Assembly: GCF_000004195.4 (NCBI RefSeq)
Contig: NC_030683.2
Location: 91,245,410 to 91,309,409 of the forward strand
Origin: Xenopus tropicalis
Taxonomy: Eukaryota > Chordata > Amphibia > Anura > Pipidae
Direction of reading: 5' to 3'
Length of the DNA stretch: 64,000 nucleotides
Of this stretch, positions 1 to 11,965 are shown piece by piece. How positions within the stretch are numbered: position 1 is the first letter of the stretch; each line of letters begins with the position of its first letter. The notes under the pieces were generated by a model that had not been told where the DNA came from, did not search any database, and saw only the letters and a program-made list of their open reading frames with translations. Both the position numbers and the translations under genes were made by a program.

Positions 1-403
1 AGGTAGATCCCAAGAGCTAAGTGCCACACCACTAGCACCACAGAGCTGCAATTCTGTATCAAAATCTTTATTACATTAAAAGACCAAATGTGTAGTTTAA
101 CCATAGCTAATGCTCTGGATTAGTAAAAAACAGCTCAAAATTAGTAAAACTACTGTCGGGATCCTACACTTACAGCAGCTTCATTTAAGTTTGGCTTCCT
201 GGTTGATCTTAACTGGTAATTCAAGTTAATGGAAATAAAAGTTAACTGTTTATAGAGAAGAATACATATTTGGACAAAAAGGTTGTAATGTAAAAACAGT
301 TTTCTTTGCATTCCTTCGATTTTATGGATTTGCTCAGCAGGAAGTGTTGGTGTTGAGAAGTCTAGCAATGTTTGGAAGATGGCTGCCCCAGCTGTTGCCA
401 ACC

Positions 404-1212
404 ATCAACTATGACGCATTCATGGCAAGTCCATGCCTTAGCAGCTATTTCTAAACTACAACTCCCAGCAGTCAACGGATAATGCCTAAAGACAAGGGCT
501 GCAAAGCATAGGTAAGAAGGCTTAAGGTGGCTATACGCGTTCAGATTTTAGTCTTCTTCTGAAGAACGTTTGGATTGTATCTGTACGTGTATGGCCAGCT
601 AAAGCTAGCCATACACGTACAGAAACAGTTGGCAGACACAGCATACAAAAGTGAATTTCATTGTCGGTCGACCATGATCGTCATATGGTACAAAATTGGG
701 GTGATAATCAGAGCCCACACACCATCTGGTTTTGTGCAATTTTTGGGCCGTGTGTGGGCTCCAAATTACCTTCCTGATAATTTCATGAAGATCGGTCATT
801 TAGTCTAATGGCCAGGTTAGGAAATTTTGGTTGGCCAACAATAAGATCTGTGCATGTATTGTGTATACAACACCCTTGGGGGACCTATAATGGAAGTCAC
901 TTTCACACGACTGATGTTCGTCAACTATTTCAGTATGTGTAAGGCCAGCTTTCAGTCTTCAGAAGACTAAAATCTTATGTCTGCCAGATATTTCATGTTC
1001 AGGGCTTTGTGTGTGTTAAGAGCTTTATCCTAAAACTTTGTATTTAAACATATGACTGATATCTGAACGTTCGTCGTAAGACGACTAAAGTCTGAATGTG
1101 TATCTATGCTGTGCAGCCTTTGTCTTTAGGCATTATCCTTTGAATGCTGGGAGCTGTAGTTTAGAAATAGCTGCTTGGGCATGGACTTGCCATGGATGCT
1201 TCATAGTTGATA
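404..1212. repeat. Compound inverted-repeat (foldback) element in SKI intron 1
   Basis: The outer arms about 404-513 and 1105-1212 are inverted copies of each other; both contain the motif GGCAAGTCCATGCC and a common 'ctacarctcccagca' stretch. Inside lie further inverted motifs related to TTAGTCTTCTGAAGA (about 545-575, 950-975 and 1068-1095). A 'ttaaggtggctatac' start at 522 resembles the AAGGTGGCCATACAC terminal repeats found elsewhere in this window. I read it as one short DNA transposon nested in another. No transposase is present. Confidence 0.7.
581..622. repeat. Perfect-type hairpin, 20-bp arms
   Basis: Arm 581-600 (starting CTGTACGTGTATGG) is the reverse complement of 603-622 with one mismatch and a 2-base loop. 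It lies inside the compound inverted repeat at 404-1212, probably where two element termini meet head to head. Confidence 0.85.
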
Positions 1213-1246
1213 GTTCAATCACGGGAATCCTGTGTTTATATAATAG

Positions 1247-1247
1247 T

Positions 1248-1283
<36 letters not shown>

Positions 1284-1325
1284 AAAATATACACACACAC
1301 ATACATTTTATATATAAAAATGTGT
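1247..1325. repeat. CA/TA microsatellite
   Basis: (CA)8 at 1248-1263 is followed by a TA run to about 1283 and then shorter CA and TA runs. It abuts the right end of the foldback element. Confidence 0.95.
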
Positions 1326-3630
1326 ATGTACAGCTTACATGTTGTAAAGAGTTGCATGTCTCGGTCTGCCAGTGGAAAAAGCAGCACAAGCAATTCAATA
1401 TTTTAGCAGTTTCGAGGAAATGCTCATGGTCATCTGTGCCTCCAGTTTTAATGATGTCTAATTTACCAAGGTGTCCTTTATTTTGCCAGAAAGATTATAA
1501 TTTGCAGTCTATTCCATGTGCTTTAATGACCCCGCTCACTGGCATAGAAGGACCCATTCAAAAGGTACTGTAACATTCCTGAATTGTCCCTTTTGTTTCC
1601 TCATTCTGACCCCCGTGACTGGACAAAGAATACTTGAACTTCAAAAGCTCTCAATACACCCTGTATGCCTGAGTACTCTCTAGCTGCCTTTGCATAGTCC
1701 AAATATTGGACTCATTCTCTCCTCTGGTGCTTCACATTAGAAAACTAGTTGTTGCCTGTGTGTGGGGGGGGTTAGTGAGAATTCTTATAAGTAAAAACAT
1801 AGAGACAATTATTTTAATGACATTTTAACCATCTAAATTGTTTAGAAAACATCCAAATATCTGTTATCCTTCTGTTAGTAACTTTACTAAGGCCTTTCCA
1901 GTATGTTTTTAGAAGTGATCATTAGAGACCTGTACACCTGGCACTTGCTACAACTGCTAATATATACACCTGTCAATGGCTGATTGTGAACATCAACCAT
2001 TACTGGAGTCATCAAGGTCACAAGCTCTTTTTTTCCCCGATTGTAAAACACAAAAATTCACACATTTCATATGTATTGAGAAAAAAACAAAAATATAGCA
2101 AATTAACAACAAAACTGTGAAAAGTGATTACGCACATGAACTTAGAATTGCTAATTAAAAACCTCCCTCTTAACGACTGAATTTGCATACTACTCAGACT
2201 GAAAAATATAATTAAAACAGGATAAAACACGGAGGTAGGGAATTGCAAATATACAACAGCAACTCATTTGGAGGAGACAGAGTGTAAGGCAAGTGGTGAC
2301 TGTCAAAGAAAATGTATGCAAGCATAGAGTTATCCAGAGAATAGTATTGCTAAAGATTCTCCTAGAAAAGCAGATAGCTAAAAAGTACTCCTAAAAAGTG
2401 CTAGGCAGGAAACAATCTGTTAGGGAGGGCTTTAGGGACAAAGTGGTTAAATCCCATTATGCATAATGAGGCATTTAGGAGAGGAACCGTCAGTTCAAAC
2501 CTCAGTTCCACAAAAATGCAGTGAATAGGCTGAAACAGAGACAGAATGAAAGGGGGATATAAGGAGCAGTACATTTCCAAATGTTTTTCAGAGACCTCTT
2601 CAAAAGAAGTTCAGTTTCTGACCTACTGCCTTTCACAGAGCTGCTCTGAAGACCTCTTAACTCCTGGCTTTTCAGACCCCTGCAGCTCCCCTATTAAAAG
2701 CAAGCAGGCCAGGAGTGCATCCTATTAAATGGCAAGTTAAATGCTTCTTTTTAAGGCTCACTTTGTGCACTTCACAAGAACACAATGCCAACACCACTGC
2801 CTTATAATAAAGGGAAGCTCCAGCAAAATGTACACAATCATAAAAAGACAACGCCTACAGCTGCTCCGTCAGCCCATGGCACCCCTGTGTTTGCGCAGGG
2901 AGATCCTCTCTCACTATCCACTTGGTCTCTTTGAAACTGCTGTGCTTTGCATATAAAACAGGACACCCCTCCCATCCCCCTCAATCCTACAGGGAGCTCA
3001 CTTCCTCCCCCTCAAACAAGCAGCCCATTCAGCAGAAATGTAAATCCCACGATGCACTGCAGCAGAACAACTAGAGGAGATAAAAAGTTATAATGCTGCA
3101 GTAAGGTGGAAGCGTATCGGATTCTACAGGGCGCAGACAGAGCAGCCTTGGAATACATTTTCTCTATAGTGGTACTCACTGGATAACATTAAGCTGAACA
3201 GACCACACTTGGCTATGATGTGAAAAGCTACAGATGCAAGGGTTTATATGAATAGAACATTTATTTATATTGTACAAAACCTTACGGTTTGGAAGAGGAG
3301 GGGGGAGGATATTATCATTGCACTCCTCTGTTGCTGCTGTATTTCAGTGTGTATGTGTGTGTGTGACACTTCCTCTACAGAGCAAGTGTTGTGTGCAGAG
3401 GCACACCCTTCCCCCTCCCTTCTCAAATTTGCTGAATTCATCAAGCTTTTCAGGAGATAAAACTTAGTAAATATCAGCTTCTGACAGCAAGAAGCCTCTT
3501 TGCAAAGGTTACAGAGGTGGCATGAAATTTACTTAAATAATAATTTAATAAATTCAGTTTAAATGTAGCTGCTATATTTCCATATGTAACTATATACACT
3601 GGATCAGAACATGGCTGCTTTTATTCTTAA

Positions 3631-3690
3631 ATAGGTCTGTGTTGTACTGGTGAGTTAACCACTTGGCTAACCAGTACAACACAGGCCTAT
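3631..3690. repeat. 21-bp-arm hairpin in SKI intron 1
   Basis: Arm 3631-3651 (CTGTGTTGTACTGGT core) pairs with 3670-3690 with one mismatch, leaving an 18-base loop. Pairing stops abruptly at the outer ends. A weak 'gtatggccagc' sequence follows at about 3716, so it may be a transposon relic rather than a functional RNA. Confidence 0.85.
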
Positions 3691-3940
3691 ACCAGGTGAC
3701 ATGGTTATCCTACGTATGGCCAGCCCTGCTAACATTTGTCTAAAGGAAAATCGCCTGTCTCTACATGAGGTTTTCCTCTGCCCACAGTCATGCTTGGTAT
3801 GATACAAGTCTAATTTAATGTGTTTTAGTAATGTCTTTAACGTACCTTACAAGCAAGGTAAACACACAAGTGTAACGATAAGTAATTGAGTAATACTTGC
3901 GTCTTTATTCATGGGTTAACAACTGGTGGAGCCTTAAGTA

Positions 3941-3960
3941 TTTTTTTTTTTTTTTTTTTT
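3941..3960. repeat. T20 homopolymer
   Basis: Twenty consecutive T residues in intron 1. It could be the A-tail of an old minus-strand retroposon, but no recognisable body adjoins it. Confidence 0.9.
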
Positions 3961-5107
3961 CATAAATGCAGTAAGCACAATTTCCTTGAGAGTAAGGCAC
4001 ACATTCAAATATATACTGGGCAGAGTGAAGCTGGACCCCAGCTCATCAGTCCTGTCTGTAGGGCTAACTAACATAGGTGCAAAACTGCACCAGTGCAGTT
4101 ACCAACTTGTAGTAATTTGACTAAAGCTAACGGCTTATTGGTTGCTATGGGTAGCTGTACTGGTTTAAGTCTGCCTACTACTGCTTTAGGATTTCTGTTG
4201 CCCCACCTTTTTTCTCCCTGTTAGCAACTGACTTTGCTGCCAACTAGAGAGTCTGCAGGTAGTGTGTATCCTCATAGCCCACAACAACACACATGGCTGC
4301 TGCTGTGCAGTCATTTTTAGGGAGCCATATTGTCAGTGAAATGCAGAAATATACTATTTTTAAATGGAGAGTATACCTGGTATAAACATTGTTTCTATAC
4401 AGTTGTGTTTTCAACCTTAATTCGCTTAATTCTTTTATTGCTAATGTTGGTTATGTTCTGATCAACATGCAATCACTAATTATTGCTCATGCTAATTATT
4501 TCAATGTACAACAAATTATTTCAATGGCTACAAATGAAAGACTGTAGTTTCTAAGTTGTCTTTTTACAGCTTATTTCCATTCCCAAATGGGTCCCCTCAC
4601 ACCCTGTGGTGAGAATTGTACCTGACCTGTAAGCAAAACAGAAGGCTTTCATTAACACATGAGGTGTTACAAATGGCTAGGAAAGGAATCAAGCCCTGCA
4701 GGGGCTGATTAGCATTAACCCTTGGCCTATTAAAGCAAATGGCCCTTTACCACAAGCACACAGAACTTCTGTAATGCCCAGTTCTAGGGACTTGGCCCAC
4801 TTCCGCGAGAGAACACACTGTGGGTGTGCTTGGCAGAAAAATAAGAGTTAAGTAAATTTGTTAAGTTGGTATTTAGTCGGTTGAGTCAGTCATGACCAGA
4901 CATGAATGAACGGCATCTGCACACCTGCTTGATATTAAATCAATCATTCACCACTTTGTGGCTGCAGCCTGAAATTCAAGTTCCTTTAGTCACTCTCCAG
5001 TTCTTTTGTTTGGGTGATAGAAAGAAAAAAAAAAAAAAGGAGTGGTGTAAACAGCCTACAGCGAAGAAATGAAAGGGATGAATGGATTAAAGGGAGGGAA
5101 CTTTGGC

Positions 5108-5301
5108 GGGGGGGGGGGGGGAATGAGGAGCGAAAGGGTGAAGGCTTGGCAGTCAGATTTACTTTTGTTAGGTTTTCATGGGGATTTACATTTCCTAATG
5201 CTTTCACTGATTCACTGCCTAAAACCCAAGATTAGTAAGAAATAATATACTATGCCCATATGCAATGTACTAGGGTTTGTAATTGGATGGGGGGGGGGGG
5301 G
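5108..5301. repeat. Two poly(G) tracts (G14 and G13)
   Basis: G14 spans 5108-5121 and G13 spans 5289-5301, less than 200 bp apart in SKI intron 1. As intron 1 is transcribed from the minus strand, these are poly(C) in the RNA. Confidence 0.95.
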
Positions 5302-5424
5302 TCACTGATATTTCTTGTATTTTCTTGACAAACAATCACCTATTACTAAATTACAATTATGCTTATTGCAATAAGCATAGTTACAAATGTACTACCACCA
5401 GATGTATCAGTCAACAATATTTGA

Positions 5425-5615
5425 TGATAGGGAGCCAAGGGAAGCTGGTCGTACACTTCCCATTCATTTTCAAGGTTTGGCCACCCACGTGCTGGCATAA
5501 ATCAGGCTGATTGGATCATACTACGGGACAAGGATGGAGACCTGGTGGGGCAAGAACTACATCAACAAGCCAATGTGGTTCTTCCCCAACAGGGTTTTTA
5601 TTGGCCTGTGTATGA
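5425..5615. mobile_element. Fragment of an AAGGTGGCC-type DNA transposon
   Basis: Phrases such as 'atcaggctgattggatcat' and 'cctggtggggcaagaac' and their order resemble, in inverted orientation, the interior of the element whose intact copy lies at 18777-19115. Termini are not preserved. Confidence 0.45.
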
Positions 5616-5749
5616 CCAACTTTCCTCACATTTCAGTGCAACAAATTAGTTTTTTTTACTCTTATAAGGTTCAATTGAGATCTGGCCTGATGATTTTGCT
5701 TGGTTCACTACTTACTACACCTGCTTTGCCCCCTAACATAGAGCAATAA

Positions 5750-8700
5750 AGGTTCATTCAAAACAGGCTGATTACAAGATAGAATAACATTCTTTATAGG
5801 TTCAAGTATACAAACCTAAAATGATCCCTAGTGCTCATAAAGATACAATGTCTAGAATCCAAGAGTTCTCATGCACCGAAACTAAACTTGATATTTGGAC
5901 CAGGCTAAAAACATCCGGTAGCAACTATAACTAATACTTGTCAAATTGATACCCAATAATAACATTTCTTTGAAAGCACATTATGGTCTAATTGGTATTT
6001 CTGGAATATTAAACAACATCTTAAAAAACAGCATGCTCTTAATGTAACATCTATTGCATTTAATATCCAGCTCAGAATTGTTTAGTTTATCAAAATGAAC
6101 ACTGAATGGAACCTAGAACGAGACTTCTGAGGAGTGTCAAGCTATGGTCTAATCTCCTAACCCCCATACGGCTTCAGCAGTATGCAGTCTTCCAGCTCTG
6201 ACTGTGTTAGTTCTATAGTGCAACAAGTATTTGTTGAATGACCACTTAATATTCTGAAAGCCTCATCCTGCTGACAATGATTGATTATTGGGCAGAGTTC
6301 CATCACTACAACGCTTCTTAATGTGCGAATTTAGTGCTCATGTGCTCTTGTCAATCTTTCCAGTTCTAGAGCATTGTATGCTTCTCCTCAGCATAGCCGA
6401 AAAACACCAGTTTAGCAGTTTTAAAACCCACCAAAATACAGGCCCCCATAAAGCCAAAATGCAGATATACTAGTCCCTACAGACAGCAAGACGTTGATAA
6501 ATTCATTGATTGTATGTGTAGATTACATACCAGAATAAAACAAATAACGAACAGAATAGCCATCAATGAGACACATTGTTTCTGTCCACAACTCCATCAA
6601 AGTACACCCTTGAGTAATATACTGTCTCAGGTAAATTTATCCAAACCAAGCATTTTCAGGCTACAACTGACTGAAAATGTACCAGTGCCGGCACTCCCAG
6701 CCACTTCCCATTAACCAAAAACGCAATGAATAGTTGATATCATAGGTATATTCATGGGGTCTAATTGACTAATTTAAAGCTGCCATCCCACACCGCATGT
6801 ATATAGACATGGCTGGGCATCTAAGCATTGTGTCATCAAAACCGTTTTAAAAGAAGCGGACCAACAATTCCAGATTGTAGCAAAATGTGCAAAATAACAT
6901 TTGCAAGTCAATACATTGTCTCATATCACCAGCCTTGGGCTTTATGCACACTAGCCAACCGCAAATACAAAAGAATCTCCTGCAACTTCTAATCTTATGC
7001 AAACGACAGTCACATCATATGTCTGTGTGTGATGTTTATAGTAGCCATAAGTGCAAGGGGTGGGAGAAGTTGCAGCTCTCTCAGACAGTTATGGCAGAGA
7101 AGCCACAGTCTCTGCTCTAGTCAACCCAGACTTCCTAACACTTGATATCCTGTCTGCTATTTCAAGGCCTTACTCAACACTCTAGCAGACATTACTAAAA
7201 GAATGCTGCAATAGTTTATTTCTGTTAAGAAATTAAAATATTTGTATATTCGTTTTAGCTTCAATAAAGCTGAAAGGGTATTTTCTTACATGCAATCTGT
7301 AAAGTCCCAACAATGAGCCAGACAAGCAATAACAAATAATTATATATCTAGATATACTGCCAGGAAGAACATATTCAGAAAAAATGTAAATATGAGTAGT
7401 AAATAGACCAAACTTAGGACATTTTTCAGGTCAATCCTAATTTATGGAATTCAGAGCTGCAAGCTACAAGCTCTTTCCCCATGCACGCTGGATTAAAGAG
7501 GCTGCTTAGGCTTTGAAAGCTGGTTGGTTAGTGATGAAGTAACAAGTCTGCCTACAGAGATTTTTTTTTTCCTCTCTCCACTGCACTCCTAATTATCTGC
7601 AGACCGTGTCCTGAACTGAATAGCTGGCTTTCTTCTGCCCGCTAAGAACAGAAAAAAACAGGTCTCTGGCCTCACTAGCACAATGAGTTTCTAGCAAGAC
7701 TTGCATACATTCACAGGATTTAAATCCTAGCATGTTGCTTTCTGCAAAGTTCTACACAGCTCCTTAAACTATTGATCCATTTACAAAGTTGTTCCATGGA
7801 TTGTGGCTTATTAGCAGTGACAGCTGCTGGAAATCTGCTTTTGCTGCATAAGTCAGAAGTGTTATAGAGCAAGCTGTACAAACAGCGTACGAGATGTTGG
7901 CTGGGTAAGTGCCTCATATTGCATCTCAAGAGCGCCTGGCTAAGTGGGACTGGTGCTCTATACACAAGATATGCAATAGCAACCTTTCACTGAAGGAAGT
8001 GAAAGAAATGGAAATGGAGTGGTGAGGGGAAAAGAAATGCCCAGAGGGTAAAACCGTCAAATGAGATTTAGATCTTTTGAGATGAAATGAAAGTTTAAAA
8101 GGTGGGGGGGGGGGGTGACAGCAAGATAACGGAGATTGTAGGGGAGGAAAGGGAAAAACAGGACAAAATAGACTTGAGATTCCAAGACACTGCTTACTAC
8201 AAACTGGATTAACCACTTATTCCACAGAAAGAACTTCCACGTGTGACAACAGAACACACGCAAAGACTCAAAGAGACGAGTGAAAGTGCATTTCATATTC
8301 ACATACACAGCTCTATACAACACCCTTATCAGAGAGTCCTTTAATAAAACCCAAGCCAGGGAGGCACCTCTGGAATTGAAGTGGTTTAAGAGCACTCCAC
8401 TCTGCCAGCCTTAACTTTGGAGAAAGTCTATACAGTCTGTGACTTATCGTATTAGAACCATTTCTCAATGCTTTGTGGCTGAGGAGTCTGCAGGCTGAAG
8501 ATATCAGCACAAAATGCAGCCCAAGCAGGTTTTGAGGCAAGCAACCTAGAGCGATATTACAATAACACAACCCACAAGAGGTCACAAGTTGCCTTGGAAA
8601 GACTAGATACATCAGGGAACGCAGACTCTCACTTACCAACGTACATAATAGCAGAGATGAACAAGGCAAAAAAAAAAAAAATTACTGGCTGCTGTGAGCA

Positions 8701-11030
8701 ATATAGGAGAGCTAAAGTCACATTTTTAAGAATTGAAAGTGCCATTTTACCACTAAACTAAAAAGGTTGCAATATGCTATCAGAAATGGTGTTTAAGTGT
8801 GGTCTCCCCAGCCAGTCACAAACTGCTCTAATTCTTGCCAGACACGGCTATTCAAAGCTTCCACCTCAATCCTTGATTAGACAGGGATAGACAAGCCATT
8901 AAAAACGCATCCACCTCCAACTATCACAGATAATGTGCCTCATTACAGTTAACATTGCCACAATAGCTCTGACACAGTTGTAAGGAACTCCTGGGGAAAT
9001 AGGGAAGGAGTCTATTCAGTGATAATAAGAGAGGGAAAAAAGGTTTAAGCAATAATGTGGTTTAATTGGCCTCCCAAGAAGAGATCAGTAAATGCAACTT
9101 TATTATGCACCAGGAATAATCAGCTGGGGGGAATCAAGTCACACGTTACATTAATCCACTGAATAGTCAGATATCAAATTGGTTAAAAAAAAAAAAAAAA
9201 AGTTATCCAGCAGGGTAAAAAGCATTACTGCTCCTGACAACTTTTAACCCTTTCACCATCAGTCAACAGCAGAAAAACGCTTACAGTAATTTAGAGAAGA
9301 AAATGTGGTCACGTTTGTCTGCTCTGATGGAACGAGGCAGAAGTAAATGTATAAAGCAGTGAGCTAGGAGGAAAGCTAAAAGCTTTCACTTGCCACAATA
9401 CAACAAATTAACAGGGTTTTTTGTTGTTTTTTTTAAGTGTTTTTTGTTCCCCAATTGGTGTAAATTGGTGATTTGCTTTGACTTTCTACAAATATCAACA
9501 TTAAATGTAATGGAAATTAACAGGATTGTGTTTTAAAAGTAAACTCATCACTTTTGTTGTCTTGTCTACCCACAGAGAAGGATCTATGCCAGATACCAAC
9601 TTGCTTTACACACACTGGCATCCACAGATGGCTCAGTCCAGACGCCTAAAATAAACCGCTACAGTCTGGACAGCCAGTCTGGGTGGCATGCCTTCCATGC
9701 GACTGTTACATTTATGTATACACCACCTACACACAGAGGCACATTACCACCAGCCTTGGTGCCGTGTCTACAGATCACCGGGCAACACATAATATATACA
9801 TTGACATTCCTGGAAAGAATTAATTGGCCAGCACATAAAGATTAATGGCAACGTACCCAAATATAGTACGACTTCTATCCAAGCACCTAGGCTACAGCAA
9901 TTCACTGGCAAAGAAGCGTACATTCTATATGTAACATATAAACTAATGACACATTTCCAAGAGTAACAAGAAAACCCAAAGGGTACAAAGATCAAGGTAA
10001 GAGGAAGGCGGCTCACAGAACGGCTCGTCCGCACTTGAAGCCGAAGTTGACATGTCAACACCTTTAAAGCTACATAGGCAGGCACTAGGATGGGGGGAAG
10101 GGGATGTAAACTGTCTGCACCTGTTTAGTACATACATACAAAATTGTCAGATCTGCAAATGTACGACTTATCTCCATAGCCTGCTGTAACCAAGAGATGC
10201 AGCTATAAAGAGCACCAAGTATCATCCGCGGGATCAGCACTGAACTTGAAGCAGGGTTACCATCAGGTCACTTTAAATGCCACTTACAGGGTGATGTGCT
10301 CTTCCCTGTCGCCTAATTACCTTTCCAAGCATGGCCATAGATCTCTTGCTCTCAGTTAAAGGAACAGACGCCAGCGTAGCTTGGGAGTACCCACTGTGCG
10401 ATTCCTGTTCTACTCTGTATGTAAGTTTTGTCTTCATCTCCCTATCAGCTGGAAATGGGGGCGACATTCAGTAATGTTGATCAACCATGCGCTGGCAATT
10501 GCCAATGCCAAGAACGCTCACTATATATGCTTACCCAGGCAGTATCTAACGGCTTTACTTTTATGGGATAAAGGATTAACAACCAAGTCAATTCCTGCAA
10601 TATTGCAGAATACTTTCCATACAAAATACAGTTGCTTGGGAGGGTACAAAGTTTTGAGGCACACGTAAGGCAATGGCACAGCTGGGCACATGCCCAGAAA
10701 TTAGCGGGCCAGCCGCAGAAATACACAGCACCAACAGGCCACAATTTAAGACATACCATTATTCAAGCCAAAGAAAAACACACCCGCAATTCCCATCACC
10801 TTGTTGGTACCGTAAGGTTTTTAACTCTACAGCTCCTGGGGTAAAGCAACTAAACTTTTCAAGTAATCTTTTATTGAAAAGAAAATTTCTCTCTGGGAAT
10901 AACTGCTGTTGGAAAAGTGGCTAGTAGCACACCGCTACTAAAGTCTATGGTTTAGCCCTCAGATAAGACAAAGAAACAGACCAAAGCAAGCTGGCCAGGT
11001 AATGAAGGCTACCTGTAGCCACCCCACTTA
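5750..11030. other. Repeat-poor part of SKI intron 1
   Basis: No recognisable transposon, SINE or LINE piece is seen over more than 5 kb, apart from homopolymer runs (T10 at 7561, A18 near 9186, G12 at 8104). No coding exon is recognised. The contrast with the repeat-dense DNA beyond 12.9 kb suggests selection against insertions next to the SKI promoter, but this is inference. Confidence 0.6.
8104..8115. repeat. G12 tract
   Basis: Twelve consecutive G residues in SKI intron 1, about 2.9 kb downstream of exon 1. Confidence 0.95.
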
Positions 11031-11038
11031 CTCACCCT
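11030..11038 (-). promoter_or_regulatory. ski: Splice donor of SKI exon 1
   Basis: On the minus strand the exon ends AGG and the intron begins GTGAGTAAG, an almost ideal donor. The reading frame runs only eight codons further to a TAG at 11009-11011, and those codons do not resemble Ski. Human Ski continues ..R-V-S-S.. at the same junction, so the intron position is conserved. Confidence 0.92.
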
Positions 11039-11965
11039 GGCTGCTTTCCTCTTGTACTTGTTGCTGTAGTCGAACTTCTCCTTCATCTCCTCCAGCAGCC
11101 GGCTCAGCCTAGCCTGCTCCTCCTCTCCCCCGGCCCCGGGGTTATCCCGGGCCAGCAAGATGTAGGCCCTCCAGTTGGCCGAGTCGAAGCCCCAGTGGCA
11201 AGTCCGGTTCTCCAGCGCCTTATGCGAGTGCACCACGAACTTGTGCGGGGGATACATGAGGCGGCAGTCCAGGCACTGGATGCAGGGGGCGCTGGGGTGG
11301 CCGTACAGCTCGGGCACGAACAGGCCCCGGCACTTGCCGAAGCACTCATGGTACACCCTGAAACTGCTCTCGGTCAGCTCCAGCTCTAAGGGTCCCGGCG
11401 GGAAGTCGCTCTTCTTGGCGCAGCGGGGCGGGTAGCTGCCCCCATACAGCAGGGCGTTGCACAGCCGCTCCGCGTCCGTCTTGGTGATGAGGCCACAGGA
11501 GGGCGCCGAGAAGGGCAGGATGCCCATCACCTTGAGGATCTCCAGCTGGTCGGCCGTACAGCGGGAGCAATACACGTGTAGCTCGTCGCACACGGCGTTG
11601 ATCTGTTGCAGGCTGAAGTCCCGCAGCACCGAATTGAGGATCTGGGGCAGACACAGGCGCTTCTCGCCTCCGACCACAAAGCAAGAGATTGTCTCCCCCT
11701 CCAGAATAGTCTCGCACCTCTCCGTGGAGCGGTCTGAGGGCATGAAGAGGGGCCCCCCGGGGATGACTGGGGGCGGCTGGCTGGGTAAATGTAGAACGGG
11801 CTCCGGGGGCTCCTTGCCGCTCTCCTTCTTGTACATGTCCTGAGCCCAGCGGGCTGAGAAGGCGGCCGGGCCGCCCAGAGAGCTCATGGAGCTCAGGTGG
11901 AACTGTTCCAGGGTCTTCTGGAGCCCGGGATGGGGCTGGAAGCTGCTCCGGCTCACGGTCTCCAT
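11036..11965 (-). CDS. ski: SKI proto-oncogene, coding exon 1 (N-terminal 310 residues)
   Basis: Ski is a nuclear co-repressor that binds phospho-SMAD2/3 and SMAD4 and recruits NCoR/HDAC to silence TGF-beta/BMP targets. The reading frame closely matches vertebrate Ski. Residues 9-42 ([14 protein letters not shown] onward) are the R-SMAD-binding segment, including the SSMSSLGGP stretch that is the Shprintzen-Goldberg hotspot in human SKI. Residues about 75-185 are the Dachshund-homology domain ([30 protein letters not shown]). Residues about 200-300 are the SAND-like SMAD4-binding domain with its Cys/His cluster (C208, C212, C228, C231, C234, H246, H248, C256, H257). The proline-rich linker (about 50-72) is shorter than the Ala/Pro linker of human SKI. 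I chose ATG 11965: it has G at -3 and +4, matches the family N-terminus, and is the only in-frame ATG after the stop at 12002-12004. Exon 1 is 930 nt and ends in phase 0; human exon 1 is about 970 nt. The later exons, with the coiled coil, lie beyond position 1. No break is seen. Confidence 0.96.

Larger units (their letters stand above)
1..11035 (-). other. ski: SKI intron 1 (5' part, runs off the window)
   Basis: Everything on the low-coordinate side of the exon 1 donor is read as intron 1, which is long in vertebrates; no acceptor followed by Ski exon 2 coding sequence is visible. All open frames here are short, lack family resemblance and overlap on both strands, so I call no genes. The first 5.7 kb carries repeats listed separately; the rest is mostly unique sequence. 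Confidence 0.85.

Noticed and set aside
3631..3690. Annotating the hairpin as a miRNA gene
   Set aside because: The stem is only 21 bp with no lower stem, so it does not meet the usual precursor shape.
8057..8669. Overlapping minus-strand open frames in SKI intron 1
   Set aside because: Three overlapping frames of similar length, no family resemblance, crossing a G12/C12 tract.
11457..11843. Plus-strand open frames antisense to SKI exon 1
   Set aside because: Shadows of the GC-rich SKI coding sequence; no independent codon signal or homology.
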